Positions 15,580-24,004 of a DNA stretch of 35,526 nt are shown here, piece after piece; position 1 is the stretch's first letter, and each line of letters opens with the position of its first letter. The notes beneath the pieces are model-generated. The model worked only from the letters and a program-made list of their open reading frames with translations, was not told the origin of the DNA and searched no databases. The position numbers and the translations under genes were made by a program. The stretch spans positions 1 through 35,526 of the forward strand of contig CANMNA010000018.1 in the NCBI GenBank assembly GCA_947499075.1, read 5' to 3'. The DNA comes from Myxococcales bacterium. GTDB taxonomy: Bacteria; Myxococcota_A; UBA9042.

Positions 15580-16683
15580 TTACTGTGCGCCGTCGGCCTT
15601 GTCGGCGTCGGCTTGGTCGATACCGGCTGCCCCGGCGTCGAGCAACAGTGCGTCCAATTCCGGATCAGGATCTTTGCCGTCCGCCGACGCCGCGGTGTCC
15701 GGCACTTTGTCCTCACCAAACTCAAAGCACTTGCTGGTATCGCCTTCTTTGGCGTTGTTGGGGTCGACAGGCGAGCTGGAGAACGCCGTGCGCTTGCCGT
15801 CGCCGCCCCAGCACTCGTGGGCTTCGATGATCTTGTCGGCGCCGGTCGGCTTGACCCCGGCGTAGATGGCGTCCGCACGACCGCCCGCCCCGTTTTTCCA
15901 TATCATCCGCATGGCAAACAGCTCGCGCCCAGGGCGCTTGGGATCAAAATCATCGACCGCGATGGTGCGCAGCCGACCGCCTGCCCCTGCCTTATGGATG
16001 GCATCGATGGCGAAATTTCTAGGAACATCATTGGGATCGTTGGCATCTCTCACATTGAGGTAGGCCAGCCGACGGCCCTTGATGTCGGCCTTGTGGTTGG
16101 CAAACCACAGGTGCATCGACCCGGTCTTGGTCGGCGCGCCGAACAGCGCCGAGACATTGGTCAAGCTGACGTGCAGCCGACCGCCACCCAAGCGAGGCGC
16201 TTTTTTGATGAATACGCCGGTCAACAAGATCTTGGTGTCGGCGCCCTTCTTGCCGGTCAGCACGTAGCGCAAGCGATTTTCGGCGGTGCGGATGACCCAC
16301 AGCGTCAAATCCACGCCGGCTTTGCTGCCGGTCCACTTGCCGAAAGGCTGCTTGCCGACGACGGTCTGCCCCGTCAACGCCGGCTTCTTGTCGGCCGCGA
16401 TCTCTTTTATCAGATCGACGACGGCCTTGATGTGGGCCCGCGAGCTATCGACCGATTTTTGGGCCACGCTGAGCAGCGTCGCCGGATCGCCCAGCTTGGC
16501 CGCGCCGGCGCCACTGCTCTCGGCGACCACCAGATCGTCGGTATTGACCACGTCATCTTGGCTGACGGTCTGCGTGGCCTCGGTCGGAGTAGTCTCGGTC
16601 TTGCAACCTGTGGCTGCAAAACTGACGACCGCGACCAGCACCAGAGTGCAACGAATCTGAGCAAATAGCTGGGTGACTTGCAT
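15580..16683 (-). CDS. Unknown lipoprotein upstream of the metalloprotease
   Basis: A 367-residue protein starting at ATG 16683, with AAGGAG about 8 bases upstream. Its signal peptide ends in a lipobox AATGC (C27). The mature part has an acidic/Thr linker, a helical stretch, then a mixed region rich in basic and beta-strand residues (RLGGGRLHVSL and similar), two cysteines (HECWGG and SKCFEFG) and an Asp/Ala-rich tail. A longer open frame reaches 16881 but would bury the signal peptide, so I reject it. The family is not recognised. Co-transcription with an exported metalloprotease suggests an envelope role. It is divergent from mreB, with 179 bases between the starts. Confidence 0.78.
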   Translation of the reverse strand: MQVTQLFAQIRCTLVLVAVVSFAATGCKTETTPTEATQTVSQDDVVNTDDLVVAESSGAGAAKLGDPATLLSVAQKSVDSSRAHIKAVVDLIKEIAADKKPALTGQTVVGKQPFGKWTGSKAGVDLTLWVIRTAENRLRYVLTGKKGADTKILLTGVFIKKAPRLGGGRLHVSLTNVSALFGAPTKTGSMHLWFANHKADIKGRRLAYLNVRDANDPNDVPRNFAIDAIHKAGAGGRLRTIAVDDFDPKRPGRELFAMRMIWKNGAGGRADAIYAGVKPTGADKIIEAHECWGGDGKRTAFSSSPVDPNNAKEGDTSKCFEFGEDKVPDTAASADGKDPDPELDALLLDAGAAGIDQADADKADGAQ

Positions 16684-16862
16684 GGCAAACTCCTTGTGCG
16701 CACGCGCCCTTGGTGCCTCCGTAGACACCCGCTTGGGCCAAAAGTCAAACTGCGGCACTGTCCCTTTGCCCTTGCTGCTGCTACCTTTGGCCGGGTTTTG
16801 CGTCACCTTGTTGTCGCGCGGCCAGCCAGAGTCCAGCCGAAACCGGCGAGCGTGCAGGCAAG

Positions 16863-17891
16863 ATGAGTTGGCTTCAGGCACTGTTTTCCAACGACATTGC
16901 CATTGACCTCGGCACGGCGACCACGCTGATCCACATCAAGGGTCGCGGCATTGTCAGCTGCGAGCCGTCGGTGGTGGCGGTCCAAATCGATGGCCGTGGC
17001 GAGCGGCGGGTGCTGGCCGTCGGCAAAGACGCCAAGGAGATGATTGGCCGAACGCCCATGGGCATCGAAGCTGTGCGGCCGATGCGCGGCGGCACGATCG
17101 CCGATTTCGAGATCACGGTGGAGATGCTGCGCTACTTTATTCAGCGCGCCCACTCGTCGCGTCCGCTGGTGCGCCCGCGGGTCATCATCTGCGTGCCGTG
17201 TGGCATCACCGACGTCGAAAAACGTGCTGTGCGGGAGAGCGCAGAGGCCACCGGCGCACGTGAGGTCTATCTGATTGAAGAGCCGATGGCGGCGGCGATC
17301 GGCGCCCGGCTACCGATCACCGAGGCCGCCGGCAACATGATCGTCGACATTGGCGGTGGCACTACCGAGATCGCAGTGATCTCTCTGGCCGGTATCGTCC
17401 ACAGCCAGTCGCTCAAAGTCGGCGGCGATCGTATGGACGAGGCGATCATCGAGCACCTGCGGCGCAAGTATCAGCTGCAGATCGGCGAGCGCACCGCCGA
17501 AGCGATCAAGCTGCGCATCGGCAACGCCTGGCCCCAGTCGGTGACGCAATCGATGGAAGTCAAAGGCCGCGGCATGACGGCGGCGGTGCCGAGCACGGTC
17601 ACGGTCAACTCCGACGAGATCCGCGAGGCGCTGTCCGATCCGCTGACCGAGATCGTGCGCGCGGTCCGCCAGGCGCTGGAGCGCACGTCGCCGGAGCTGT
17701 CAGCCGATATCGTCGACAAAGGCGTGGTGCTGGCGGGCGGCGGGGCGCTGCTGACCGGCATCGATCACTTGCTGCGCGATCAGACCAATCTGCCGGTGCT
17801 CATCGCCGAAGATCCGGTGGGCGCAGTGGTCATTGGCGCCGGTATGGCGCTCGATGATCCGTACTTGTTGCGGCATGTCGCGACGAAATAG
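16863..17891 (+). CDS. mreB: Rod-shape determining protein MreB
   Basis: A 342-residue actin-like cytoskeletal ATPase. The phosphate-1 loop is DIAIDLGTATTLIH, phosphate-2 is VDIGGGTTEIAVIS, and the adenosine motif is LAGGGALLTGID. IEEPMAAAIGA, GVKTERK-like basic stretches and the final DDPYLLRHV are also typical, and length matches the family. MreB forms membrane-associated filaments that guide the elongation peptidoglycan synthases. No mreC, mreD or rodA follows, unlike the common mreBCD operon. The usual GTANT of the P1 loop reads GTATT here. The gene may be an additional MreB copy or the main one in a genome where the operon is split. Confidence 0.95.
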   Translation: MSWLQALFSNDIAIDLGTATTLIHIKGRGIVSCEPSVVAVQIDGRGERRVLAVGKDAKEMIGRTPMGIEAVRPMRGGTIADFEITVEMLRYFIQRAHSSRPLVRPRVIICVPCGITDVEKRAVRESAEATGAREVYLIEEPMAAAIGARLPITEAAGNMIVDIGGGTTEIAVISLAGIVHSQSLKVGGDRMDEAIIEHLRRKYQLQIGERTAEAIKLRIGNAWPQSVTQSMEVKGRGMTAAVPSTVTVNSDEIREALSDPLTEIVRAVRQALERTSPELSADIVDKGVVLAGGGALLTGIDHLLRDQTNLPVLIAEDPVGAVVIGAGMALDDPYLLRHVATK

Positions 17892-17913
17892 CCGCCCACG
17901 CTGACCGGTTAGG

Positions 17914-17972
17914 GCGCTGGCACATCATGGCGCTGGCACATCATGGCGCTGGCACATCATGGCGCTGGCACA
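17914..17972 (+). repeat. 16-bp tandem repeat, about 3.7 copies
   Basis: The unit GCGCTGGCACATCATG is repeated exactly at 17914-17929, 17930-17945 and 17946-17961, with 11 more bases of a fourth copy. It lies 23 bases downstream of mreB in otherwise empty sequence. A perfect array like this is prone to change in copy number. Confidence 0.9.
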
Positions 17973-18076
17973 GTTGGCCGCTGACCTAAGAGGCGACGAC
18001 GCTGCGAGCGCAGCACGCAAAGACATCAACCCGGCACGAAGCGCCGAGTCGATCCGATCCCTTTGCCTGACCTCAG

Positions 18077-18538
18077 CTAGCTGCGCAGATCGTCTGAGCT
18101 GGTGTGCAGCTCAGCGTGGACAGCTTGCCGCTGCTGCATGGTCAGCACCGCGGCCGGCAGCGAAGCGACGATCTTGCGGTCCAAGTGAGCGGCCAAGCCC
18201 TGTGCAGCGGCGACATGGTGGCGTGGCGAGGGCGCGTTGCCGCGACCATCGTTGGCCAAGAACAGGTCGAACTGGCGACTGGACGCCACCGGATTGGCAG
18301 CGAGCCCACGGCGGCAGGCGTCGACACGCAACACCTCGCCCGTGCTCGCCCGGCGCAGTGTGATTGGCACTGCCCCCTTGCTGACTGCGCCGATCTGGTC
18401 GACGATCCAACCTGCATCCGCTGGTTCAGCGGAGGGCGTGGCCGAGCCGGCGCTATTTGCGCCCGCAACAGCAACCGCGGCGGTACCTGCAATCGATGTG
18501 CCCAAAAGGGCCAGAAATTCGCGACGGGAAACGGACAT
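18077..18538 (-). CDS. Small Tat-exported protein of unknown function
   Basis: A 153-residue protein starting MSVSRREFLALLG, a clear twin-arginine signal (RR at 5-6) followed by a hydrophobic Ala-rich segment and a likely cleavage region near residue 30. The mature part begins around GWIVDQIGAV, has RRASTGEVLRVDACRRG, then QFDLFLANDGRGN and an Ala-rich helical C terminus with a His pair. Use of the Tat path suggests export in a folded state or with a cofactor, but no cofactor motif is evident beyond scattered His and a single Cys. AAGGG lies about 8 bases upstream of the ATG. The family is not recognised. Confidence 0.7.
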   Translation of the reverse strand: MSVSRREFLALLGTSIAGTAAVAVAGANSAGSATPSAEPADAGWIVDQIGAVSKGAVPITLRRASTGEVLRVDACRRGLAANPVASSRQFDLFLANDGRGNAPSPRHHVAAAQGLAAHLDRKIVASLPAAVLTMQQRQAVHAELHTSSDDLRS

Positions 18539-18670
18539 GGGTTACCCTTGGGGGACACGGACCCTACGCCGCAGTGTAGGAACGGACCGGCTGCGCTGTC
18601 AAACGTTTGGCCGCGACGGCCCCGACCTGTGCGCAGTTCGCGGCCTTGCTGCGGTGTATCAGAGGGCCCG

Positions 18671-20071
18671 GTGCTGAAAACCTCGGTCTGGACCGCACAG
18701 CTAGATGCGCTACCGTGGGAGCAGGCGCAGGTCGCCTTGCGGCGGTTGCCTGGTCAGGTGGTGGTGGTCCAGACCGGTCAGCAATCCGCCGATCGGCTGG
18801 CCGAGTGGGCGGCCTTGGTGCGCACAGCGCAGCGCACGCCAGCCGTGGCGGTAGCAGCACAACTCCTCAATAACAAGATGTTGCAGGTGCTGGGGCGTGC
18901 CGGACCGCTGCTCTTGGTGCTCACGGCCGACCGGCGCACCACCCGTGCCGGATGGGTCAAGGCGCGGCGACAGGTCGGCCGGTTGCGATCGCCGACGCTG
19001 CGGGTGGCACTGCTTGACGTGCCTCTGTGTGTCGATGGTCTAGGCCAGTGGCAAGGCGACGTGGCGATCGTGTCGGCCAACAACTACGCTAAGCCGTTGA
19101 CTTGTCAAGGATGTGGCAATGCGACGCGGTGTCCAGGGCCGGGCCTGTCGCAACTGCGGCCGCGGCCGCGACCAAGCACCGTGAGCAACCAGTTTGACGT
19201 GATCGTGGGCCAAGGGCCGGTTGACGCCAACACCGTGTTGGTCGATCTCGGCCACGGTCCGCTGGCGTGCCACACGCTGGCGGGTCAGGCCAAGCCAGCG
19301 GTGGTGCGGCGGGCGCTGCGGCTGGGGCAATTGTACCTCGATACCTCTGACCAGCCGCGGCTCGATGATTTTGCGGCGCAACTTCGGCTGCTGGTGCGGG
19401 TCGGTGCGGGGCAGCCGTGGCAGATCGCGCCGGGCCAGCCGTTTGCCGCGGAGGAAGTGCGGCTCATGCGCGTGCTCGCCCAGTTTGGGGGCGTAGTCGT
19501 CGATGTGGGCGCGGGCCCCGTGCGCTATGTTCAGGCATTGGCCCAAGCGGCGGCCCGCCATCAACTGCGCTACGTGGCCGTTGAGCCTGACGCAGCCGCA
19601 CTGCAAGCAAGCCAGTCCGCGCTGCCTTCGGGCACGTTCGTGCGCGGCGTGGCCGAGCACTTGCCGCTGGCGACTGCAATCGCAGATGTGGTGATGTTTT
19701 TGCGATCATGGAATCACCTGAGCGATGTGACAGCGGCGATGCGCGAAGCTGCCCGCGTATGCAAGCCGGGCGGCCGGCTGGTGTTGGTCGACAACGTGAC
19801 ATTTGGCCTGGTCCGCACTGCTGACCAAGTGCAGAGGGCCCACGCCATCTCCACGGATCAGACGCCTTTTGAGCACTTCCGCAACGCATCGGCCGACCAG
19901 GCGTGGCACATGGTGCAGCGGGCGCTCGGCATACGGGCGCAGCGCGTGCAGATCCATGACGTTGGGCCGGGCACATCAAACCAGTGGCTGCTCGAGGTCA
20001 CAGTCGGATCGGCGGTCGCGCAGCAGCAAAACCGCGCGGGTGCGGTTGCCAATCGGGGGTCAGTCAGTTGA
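18671..20071 (+). CDS. Class I SAM methyltransferase with an unusual cysteine-containing N-terminal half
   Basis: A protein of about 466 residues from GTG 18671. The C-terminal half is a Methyltransf_11-type domain: VVDVGAGP (276-283) for SAM binding, an acidic residue at the end of strand 2 (VAVEPD, E305), AEHLPLATAIADVV and VCKPGGRLVLVDNV. The N-terminal half has strand/helix alternation like part of a TIM barrel and then a VPLC...CQGCGNATRCPG segment (C120, C145, C148, C154), which recalls the auxiliary cysteine region of radical SAM proteins. No CxxxCxxC cluster motif is present. It may be a remnant of a radical SAM domain or a zinc site. The substrate is unknown. The start is weakly supported by AGAGGG upstream. 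Confidence 0.7.
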   Translation: MLKTSVWTAQLDALPWEQAQVALRRLPGQVVVVQTGQQSADRLAEWAALVRTAQRTPAVAVAAQLLNNKMLQVLGRAGPLLLVLTADRRTTRAGWVKARRQVGRLRSPTLRVALLDVPLCVDGLGQWQGDVAIVSANNYAKPLTCQGCGNATRCPGPGLSQLRPRPRPSTVSNQFDVIVGQGPVDANTVLVDLGHGPLACHTLAGQAKPAVVRRALRLGQLYLDTSDQPRLDDFAAQLRLLVRVGAGQPWQIAPGQPFAAEEVRLMRVLAQFGGVVVDVGAGPVRYVQALAQAAARHQLRYVAVEPDAAALQASQSALPSGTFVRGVAEHLPLATAIADVVMFLRSWNHLSDVTAAMREAARVCKPGGRLVLVDNVTFGLVRTADQVQRAHAISTDQTPFEHFRNASADQAWHMVQRALGIRAQRVQIHDVGPGTSNQWLLEVTVGSAVAQQQNRAGAVANRGSVS

Positions 20072-20107
20072 CGTGTCTGAAGGAATCGGGGGAGGCGTTG
20101 ACTGACC
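20058..20107. repeat. Nine-base inverted repeat at the methyltransferase 3' end
   Basis: GGTCAGTCA (20058-20066) and TGACTGACC (20099-20107) form a perfect inverted pair around a 32-base spacer. The first arm overlaps the last codons of the methyltransferase gene, whose stop is at 20069-20071. It could be the outer edge of the family A element or a weak terminator stem. Confidence 0.45.
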
Positions 20108-20167
20108 TTGTATCTTGAAACGGATCTCAGCCTGGCGCCGCAGAGCCGCCGCCGAGGGCATGGCGCT

Positions 20168-20399
20168 GACCTCACCCGCTCGCGGCCGCTGGCGCGGCAG
20201 GCTCGCAGCCCTCTCCCTGAAGGGAGAGGGTAAACACAATAAATTTATCTGCTTATTTCGAGGTCAGACCGGCCTGCCCAAACGAAATACCCCCGACACA
20301 CTGCAGCGCGCAAGGCCCACGCATGTTGCGGTAACCCAATTGCGCCGACGGTGCAGCCAACAGTTAGGTAGAAATTAGTATTAATTCCGGGGTGAGGTC
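20168..20399. repeat. Dispersed palindromic element, family A copy 2
   Basis: The same outer arms as copy 1, GACCTCACCC (20168-20177) and GGGTGAGGTC (20390-20399), enclose a left hairpin CTCTCCC-TGAA-GGGAGAG. The left arm GCTCGCGGCCGCTGGCGCGG is identical to copy 1. The interior differs: it lacks the right-hand hairpin and has its own AT-rich segments (20232-20260 and 20366-20388). Confidence 0.7.
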
Positions 20400-20461
20400 C
20401 AGTCAGGCCAGCCGCAATTGGCGCGCTGAACCCGGATTCGCGACCCCCTTTTCGGAACCGC
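20390..20461 (+). repeat. 72-bp conserved right flank of family A, copy 2
   Basis: It matches 7869-7940 with three mismatches. The two flanks lose similarity just after TTTTCGGAACCGC, which marks a shared boundary in both copies. Confidence 0.75.
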
Positions 20462-20637
20462 GCCCAAAACGCGCAGCGATGGTTGCAACGCGGCGGCGTT
20501 CGGGGTAATTCTGCAAGGTGTTGAAGCGTGGCCGCCAACCGGGGCCTCGGACCCACTGTGGCTTGGGTCGCTGGTGCGTGATTCGCCGGACCGCCAACAA
20601 GCCGGGCACTAGGCGCGATCAGCGCGAGGATGGAGCG

Positions 20638-22644
20638 GTGAGCGACGTCACAATAGCCATTGAACGGGTCTGTCCCGAGTGCGGCGCGGTCACCACCGCT
20701 GCCAATTGCCCGGTCGACGGCGAGATGACGCTGGTCACCAAGAAGAAAGAGGCAACCGCCGACGACCGCATCGGCCACATCATCGGCGGTCGCTACAAGA
20801 TCCTCAAAGTCATCGGACAAGGCGGGTTTGGCGCGGTCTACAAGGCCCAGCACGCGGCGACCGGCGATCAAGTCGCGATCAAAGTGCTGCGGACCGACAT
20901 TGCCGGCAGCATGGACACCGTCGGGCGATTTCGCCAGGAAGCCAAGCAGACTAGCAAGTTGAAGCACCCCAACACCGTGCGGGTCTTCGACTTTGGACAA
21001 ATGGACGACGGCGGTCTGTACATCGCCATGGAATTTCTCGAGGGGCGCACGCTCAGCGAATTGTTTCGCAAAGAGGCCCCGATCGCGCCCAAGCGCTTGG
21101 TGCACATTGCCGTGCAGGTGCTCAAGTCGCTGTCAGAAGCCCATGCCAAAGAGCTCGCGCACCGCGATCTCAAGCCCGACAACATCTTTTTGCAGACCAT
21201 GCACGGTGAACCCGACTTCGTCAAGGTCCTCGATTTTGGCATTGCCAAGTCGATGTCAGGCGACAGCACGGCGGACATGACTTCGACCGGCGCGATCATC
21301 GGCACGCCGCGCTACATGAGCCCGGAACAGGCGCGCGGCCAGCAGGTCGACTACCGCACCGACTTGTACTCGCTGGCAATCATCTTGCACGAAGGCCTGA
21401 CCGGCACGGCGCCCTTTACGGCCGACTCGCCGCTGACCATGCTGCTGCGCCGGGTGCAGGAAGAGCCACCGCGGGTGCATGACGCACTGGCCGTAGAGAC
21501 GCCCATAGGTGTTTGCGACGTGGTGTTTCGGGCCCTGTGCCGCGAGCCCAACGAGCGCTTCCGAAACGCCGACGAGATGGCGGCGGCGCTGCTGGCTGGT
21601 CTGGACACCAAGCCGCTGCACGCGCGATCGTTTGTGTCGTTTGATCGGCTCGAGATCAAGGTAGTCACGGGTATTTCTCCGGCAGCGGAAGCTACGGGGC
21701 TGAGCAAGCAGACCAGCCGGGTGGTTGTCGGCGCCGACGCTGATGATGACGGCTCCACGCTGGGCTCTGAGGATTCGCGCGAGCTGCAGCATGCGTTGGC
21801 CCAAAGCCAGCGCGGAGGTCCACCGCTGATGTTGGGTGCGACGCGCCCCAGCGGCGCCAACACCGCAGCCGTAGTGCCGCCTGCGCCGGCCCACCTTGCG
21901 CCACCAAGCGGAGCCGCAACCGCGCACAGTCCAGCTGCGGCATCGGCCACGGCGTCGAGTCCTGTCCAGGCCTATGAGACATTGGCCATGGCCGCACCGA
22001 TCCATGCTCCCCGGGTTGTCGCGGCACCCGCCGCCCCCAACACGGCCAAGCTGGTGATCGGGGTAGTGGTTGCAGCAGCCATCGTGATCATTTCGGTGAT
22101 TGTGGTCAAGGGCGGCGGCCAACCTGCGGCCGAAGCACCGATCGCAGCGCCAGTCGCGGCTGTGCCAGTCGCGGCTGTGCCAGTCGCGGCTGTGCCAGTC
22201 GCGGCTGTGCCGGCACCTGCGACGCCGGCTCCAGCGCCATCCCAGCCCGCACCGGTTGCCGTCGTGCCCCAAGCTGTCGCCGCGCAGCCGGTCGCACCAG
22301 TTGCCCCGCTGCCCACAGCGGTCCAGCCGACGGCAAGCGATGCCCGCGTCAAGTTTGTGCTTGAGCCCGGCGATGCCAGACTCGAAGTCGACGGCACCCA
22401 GATTCTGGGCGGCGAGATCCGGGTACCGCCTGGCAAGCACACCATCAAGGCGAGCAAGGCTGGTTTTGGCGATGAAATCGCGACGTTGGAGGTCGCCGCA
22501 GGCGAGATCCACACCGTCAAGCTCGAGCTGAAGAAGTCCGGCGCGGCAGCGCCCGCGGTTCGCCCCAAGACCGGCGGCGACAAGCCCGCCGGTGACAAAG
22601 GCAAAGGCGGCGACAAGGGCAAGGGCGGCTTGCTCATCGATTGA
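20638..22644 (+). CDS. Membrane-bound Ser/Thr protein kinase with zinc-ribbon-like start and PEGA-like end
   Basis: A 668-residue protein from GTG 20638, preceded by GAGGA (20626-20630). It begins with a short CPEC...C motif (C12, C15, C24), probably a small metal ribbon. The Hanks-type kinase domain follows: GQGGFGAVYKA (60-70), catalytic K82, E101, HRDLKPDN (175-182), DFG (199-201) and GTPRYMSPE (222-230). All catalytic residues are present. After an Ala/Pro-rich stretch there is one membrane segment (about 471-492), then PVAAV repeats (505-524) and a PEGA-like beta domain (about 570-640), ending in a Lys/Gly-rich tail. The kinase would face the cytoplasm and the PEGA-like domain the periplasm. 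The gene is followed after 71 bases by a TPR membrane protein, a frequent pairing in myxobacterial-type kinase loci. Confidence 0.92.
   Translation: MSDVTIAIERVCPECGAVTTAANCPVDGEMTLVTKKKEATADDRIGHIIGGRYKILKVIGQGGFGAVYKAQHAATGDQVAIKVLRTDIAGSMDTVGRFRQEAKQTSKLKHPNTVRVFDFGQMDDGGLYIAMEFLEGRTLSELFRKEAPIAPKRLVHIAVQVLKSLSEAHAKELAHRDLKPDNIFLQTMHGEPDFVKVLDFGIAKSMSGDSTADMTSTGAIIGTPRYMSPEQARGQQVDYRTDLYSLAIILHEGLTGTAPFTADSPLTMLLRRVQEEPPRVHDALAVETPIGVCDVVFRALCREPNERFRNADEMAAALLAGLDTKPLHARSFVSFDRLEIKVVTGISPAAEATGLSKQTSRVVVGADADDDGSTLGSEDSRELQHALAQSQRGGPPLMLGATRPSGANTAAVVPPAPAHLAPPSGAATAHSPAAASATASSPVQAYETLAMAAPIHAPRVVAAPAAPNTAKLVIGVVVAAAIVIISVIVVKGGGQPAAEAPIAAPVAAVPVAAVPVAAVPVAAVPAPATPAPAPSQPAPVAVVPQAVAAQPVAPVAPLPTAVQPTASDARVKFVLEPGDARLEVDGTQILGGEIRVPPGKHTIKASKAGFGDEIATLEVAAGEIHTVKLELKKSGAAAPAVRPKTGGDKPAGDKGKGGDKGKGGLLID
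22150..22209 (+). repeat. 15-bp coding tandem repeat, four copies
   Basis: The unit CCAGTCGCGGCTGTG occurs four times without change at 22150-22209 and encodes four PVAAV units in the extracytoplasmic linker of the kinase. Identity at the DNA level suggests recent copy-number expansion. Confidence 0.9.
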
Positions 22645-22715
22645 CCTGCGCGGTTGTCGCGGGCACGCAAGCGTGCAAGGGCGATCACGCAGGACGCCAC
22701 AGGAAGAGAGGAACC

Positions 22716-23816
22716 ATGAAGACCAATTGGGCTGTTTTTCGCAGTGACCGTGCTGCCGCATCGCAATGGTTGCGCAACTTGTTGGTTGCGCTGGTGGTCG
22801 TCGCGGCTGGCACGGTGGCTGTTGTCCACCAAGCGGTGGCAGGTCCTGCCGAAGAAGCGGCGGCGGCGGCCCAAAAAGGCGCAGAAGCATTTAAGGCCAA
22901 TCAGTTTTACGAAGCCGCGGTCGCATTTCAGCGCGCCGCGCAGCTCGATGGTGCTGATCCGACCAATTTGCGGTACGCGGGCCGGGCGTGGCAGGAAGTG
23001 GGCCACCTCAAGCGGGCGCTGACGCTGCTGGAGTTGTACCTCAAGATTGAGCCCGATCCGGCACGCAAAGTCTCGATCGAAGAGAAGATTGCGCCGTTGC
23101 GACGGGCCACGCCAGTGCAAATCGCCGATGCGTTGGGGCAGGCGCTGACCAAGTTTCCGCAGGCGCGGCTCGAAGCAGAGGCGGCCAAGGCCTACGAGGC
23201 GGTGGGCGACGAACCGAGCCTGAAGCGTGCGGCAGAGCTGTGGGAAATTGCCCGTGTGCGTGCCGCCAGTGACTCCGACCGGCAAGCCGCCGATGCCGGC
23301 ATCGGCCGGGTCAGCCAACGCTTGCTCGACGGCAAGGCCAAACGCGACAAGGAAGACGAGGAGCGCAAGCTGCGCGAGGCAGCGGCCAAGCAGGCCGATG
23401 GCAAACCAAAGGTTGGCGACCCCAAAGTCGGTGATCCCAAGCCCGGCGATGCCATGGGCGGTGTCAGCAAGCCGGCCCCCGGTTCGGCGCTCTCGACAGT
23501 CCTGCTCATCAGCGGCGGCACGCTGGCGGTGGGTGGTTTGGCGCTGGCGATGGTCGGTCGCAGCGCGGCTACTACCGCCAACGACGACTACAAGGCCGGC
23601 ACCTACAAGGGCGACCGCAACAAGTACGAGTCGGACCGCAGCAGCAGCGACAATTTGGCCTACGCAGGCTGGGGGTTGGCCGCAGCCGGCACCGGCGTTA
23701 TCGTGTGGGGCCTGATGTCGGGATCACCCGCTGCGCCGGCCAAGAAAGGCGTCTGGCAGCTGTGGCCGGTCTTCGGCCGTGACGGCGGGCAGGCAGTGTT
23801 ATCCGTACAGTTCTAA
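22716..23816 (+). CDS. TPR-like membrane protein, second gene of the kinase operon
   Basis: A 366-residue protein from ATG 22716, with AGGAAGAGAGG just upstream. A signal sequence covers about residues 19-42. TPR-like helices follow (about 47-150; ANQFYEAAVAFQRAAQLDG and YAGRAWQEVGHLKRALTLLEL-type pairs), then a charged coiled stretch (about 205-235) and a short KVGDPKVGDPKPGD repeat. Two C-terminal membrane segments lie near residues 258-281 and 307-327, then a short tail. This architecture is common next to Ser/Thr kinases in Myxococcota, where it is thought to act as a sensor or scaffold; that role is inferred. Transcribed with the kinase. Confidence 0.8.
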   Translation: MKTNWAVFRSDRAAASQWLRNLLVALVVVAAGTVAVVHQAVAGPAEEAAAAAQKGAEAFKANQFYEAAVAFQRAAQLDGADPTNLRYAGRAWQEVGHLKRALTLLELYLKIEPDPARKVSIEEKIAPLRRATPVQIADALGQALTKFPQARLEAEAAKAYEAVGDEPSLKRAAELWEIARVRAASDSDRQAADAGIGRVSQRLLDGKAKRDKEDEERKLREAAAKQADGKPKVGDPKVGDPKPGDAMGGVSKPAPGSALSTVLLISGGTLAVGGLALAMVGRSAATTANDDYKAGTYKGDRNKYESDRSSSDNLAYAGWGLAAAGTGVIVWGLMSGSPAAPAKKGVWQLWPVFGRDGGQAVLSVQF

Positions 23817-24004
23817 GAGTGTAGCCAATTGAGTCCACTGGCAACCGCAGCGGGAACCGTTGCGGGGACTCCGTCGCAATGAATTGTGCACCTACAGGTG
23901 ACCTGTAGCCGCAGAATTTATTCTGGCGGTGAAAATAGGGAGATTGGTGATCTTGAAGTGTCCTGACACAGGTTGGTTTTTTGGCTACACCCTGTAAGCC
24001 AGCC
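23817..24004. other. Intergenic region with hairpins between converging genes
   Basis: The TPR gene and frr converge here. A perfect inverted repeat, CTACAGG-TGA-CCTGTAG (23892-23908), lies next to family C copy 2. No T-run follows, so it is not a textbook terminator, although it may serve as one in both directions. Confidence 0.45.
23904..23936 (+). repeat. Dispersed repeat family C, copy 2
   Basis: TGTAG, two variable bases, GCAGAATTTATTCTG, two variable bases and GGTGAAAAT match 8172-8204. In this copy the variable bases extend the stem to CCGC/GCGG with one bulged G. Confidence 0.65.

Larger units (their letters stand above)
20072..20637. other. 566-bp non-coding stretch holding dispersed element copy 2
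   Basis: No gene is supported here. The stretch holds the second family A element (20168-20399) and the rest of its right flank (to 20461), then GC-rich sequence leading to the kinase start. The short open frame from 20518 that joins the kinase frame has no ribosome binding site and is not used. Confidence 0.6.

Noticed and set aside
17914..17972. CRISPR array
   Set aside because: The copies are contiguous with no spacers and the unit is only 16 bases. It is a simple tandem repeat.
20518..20640. A 40-residue N-terminal extension of the kinase
   Set aside because: No ribosome binding site precedes TTG/ATG candidates in that stretch and its composition is unlike the protein. GTG 20638 has GAGGA at good distance.
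21256..22890. Long 544-residue open frame on the - strand over the kinase gene
   Set aside because: It is an antisense shadow in GC-rich DNA. The + strand frame has full kinase motifs, a membrane segment and a ribosome binding site, whereas this one is a mix of Arg/Gly/Cys-rich sequence with no domain.
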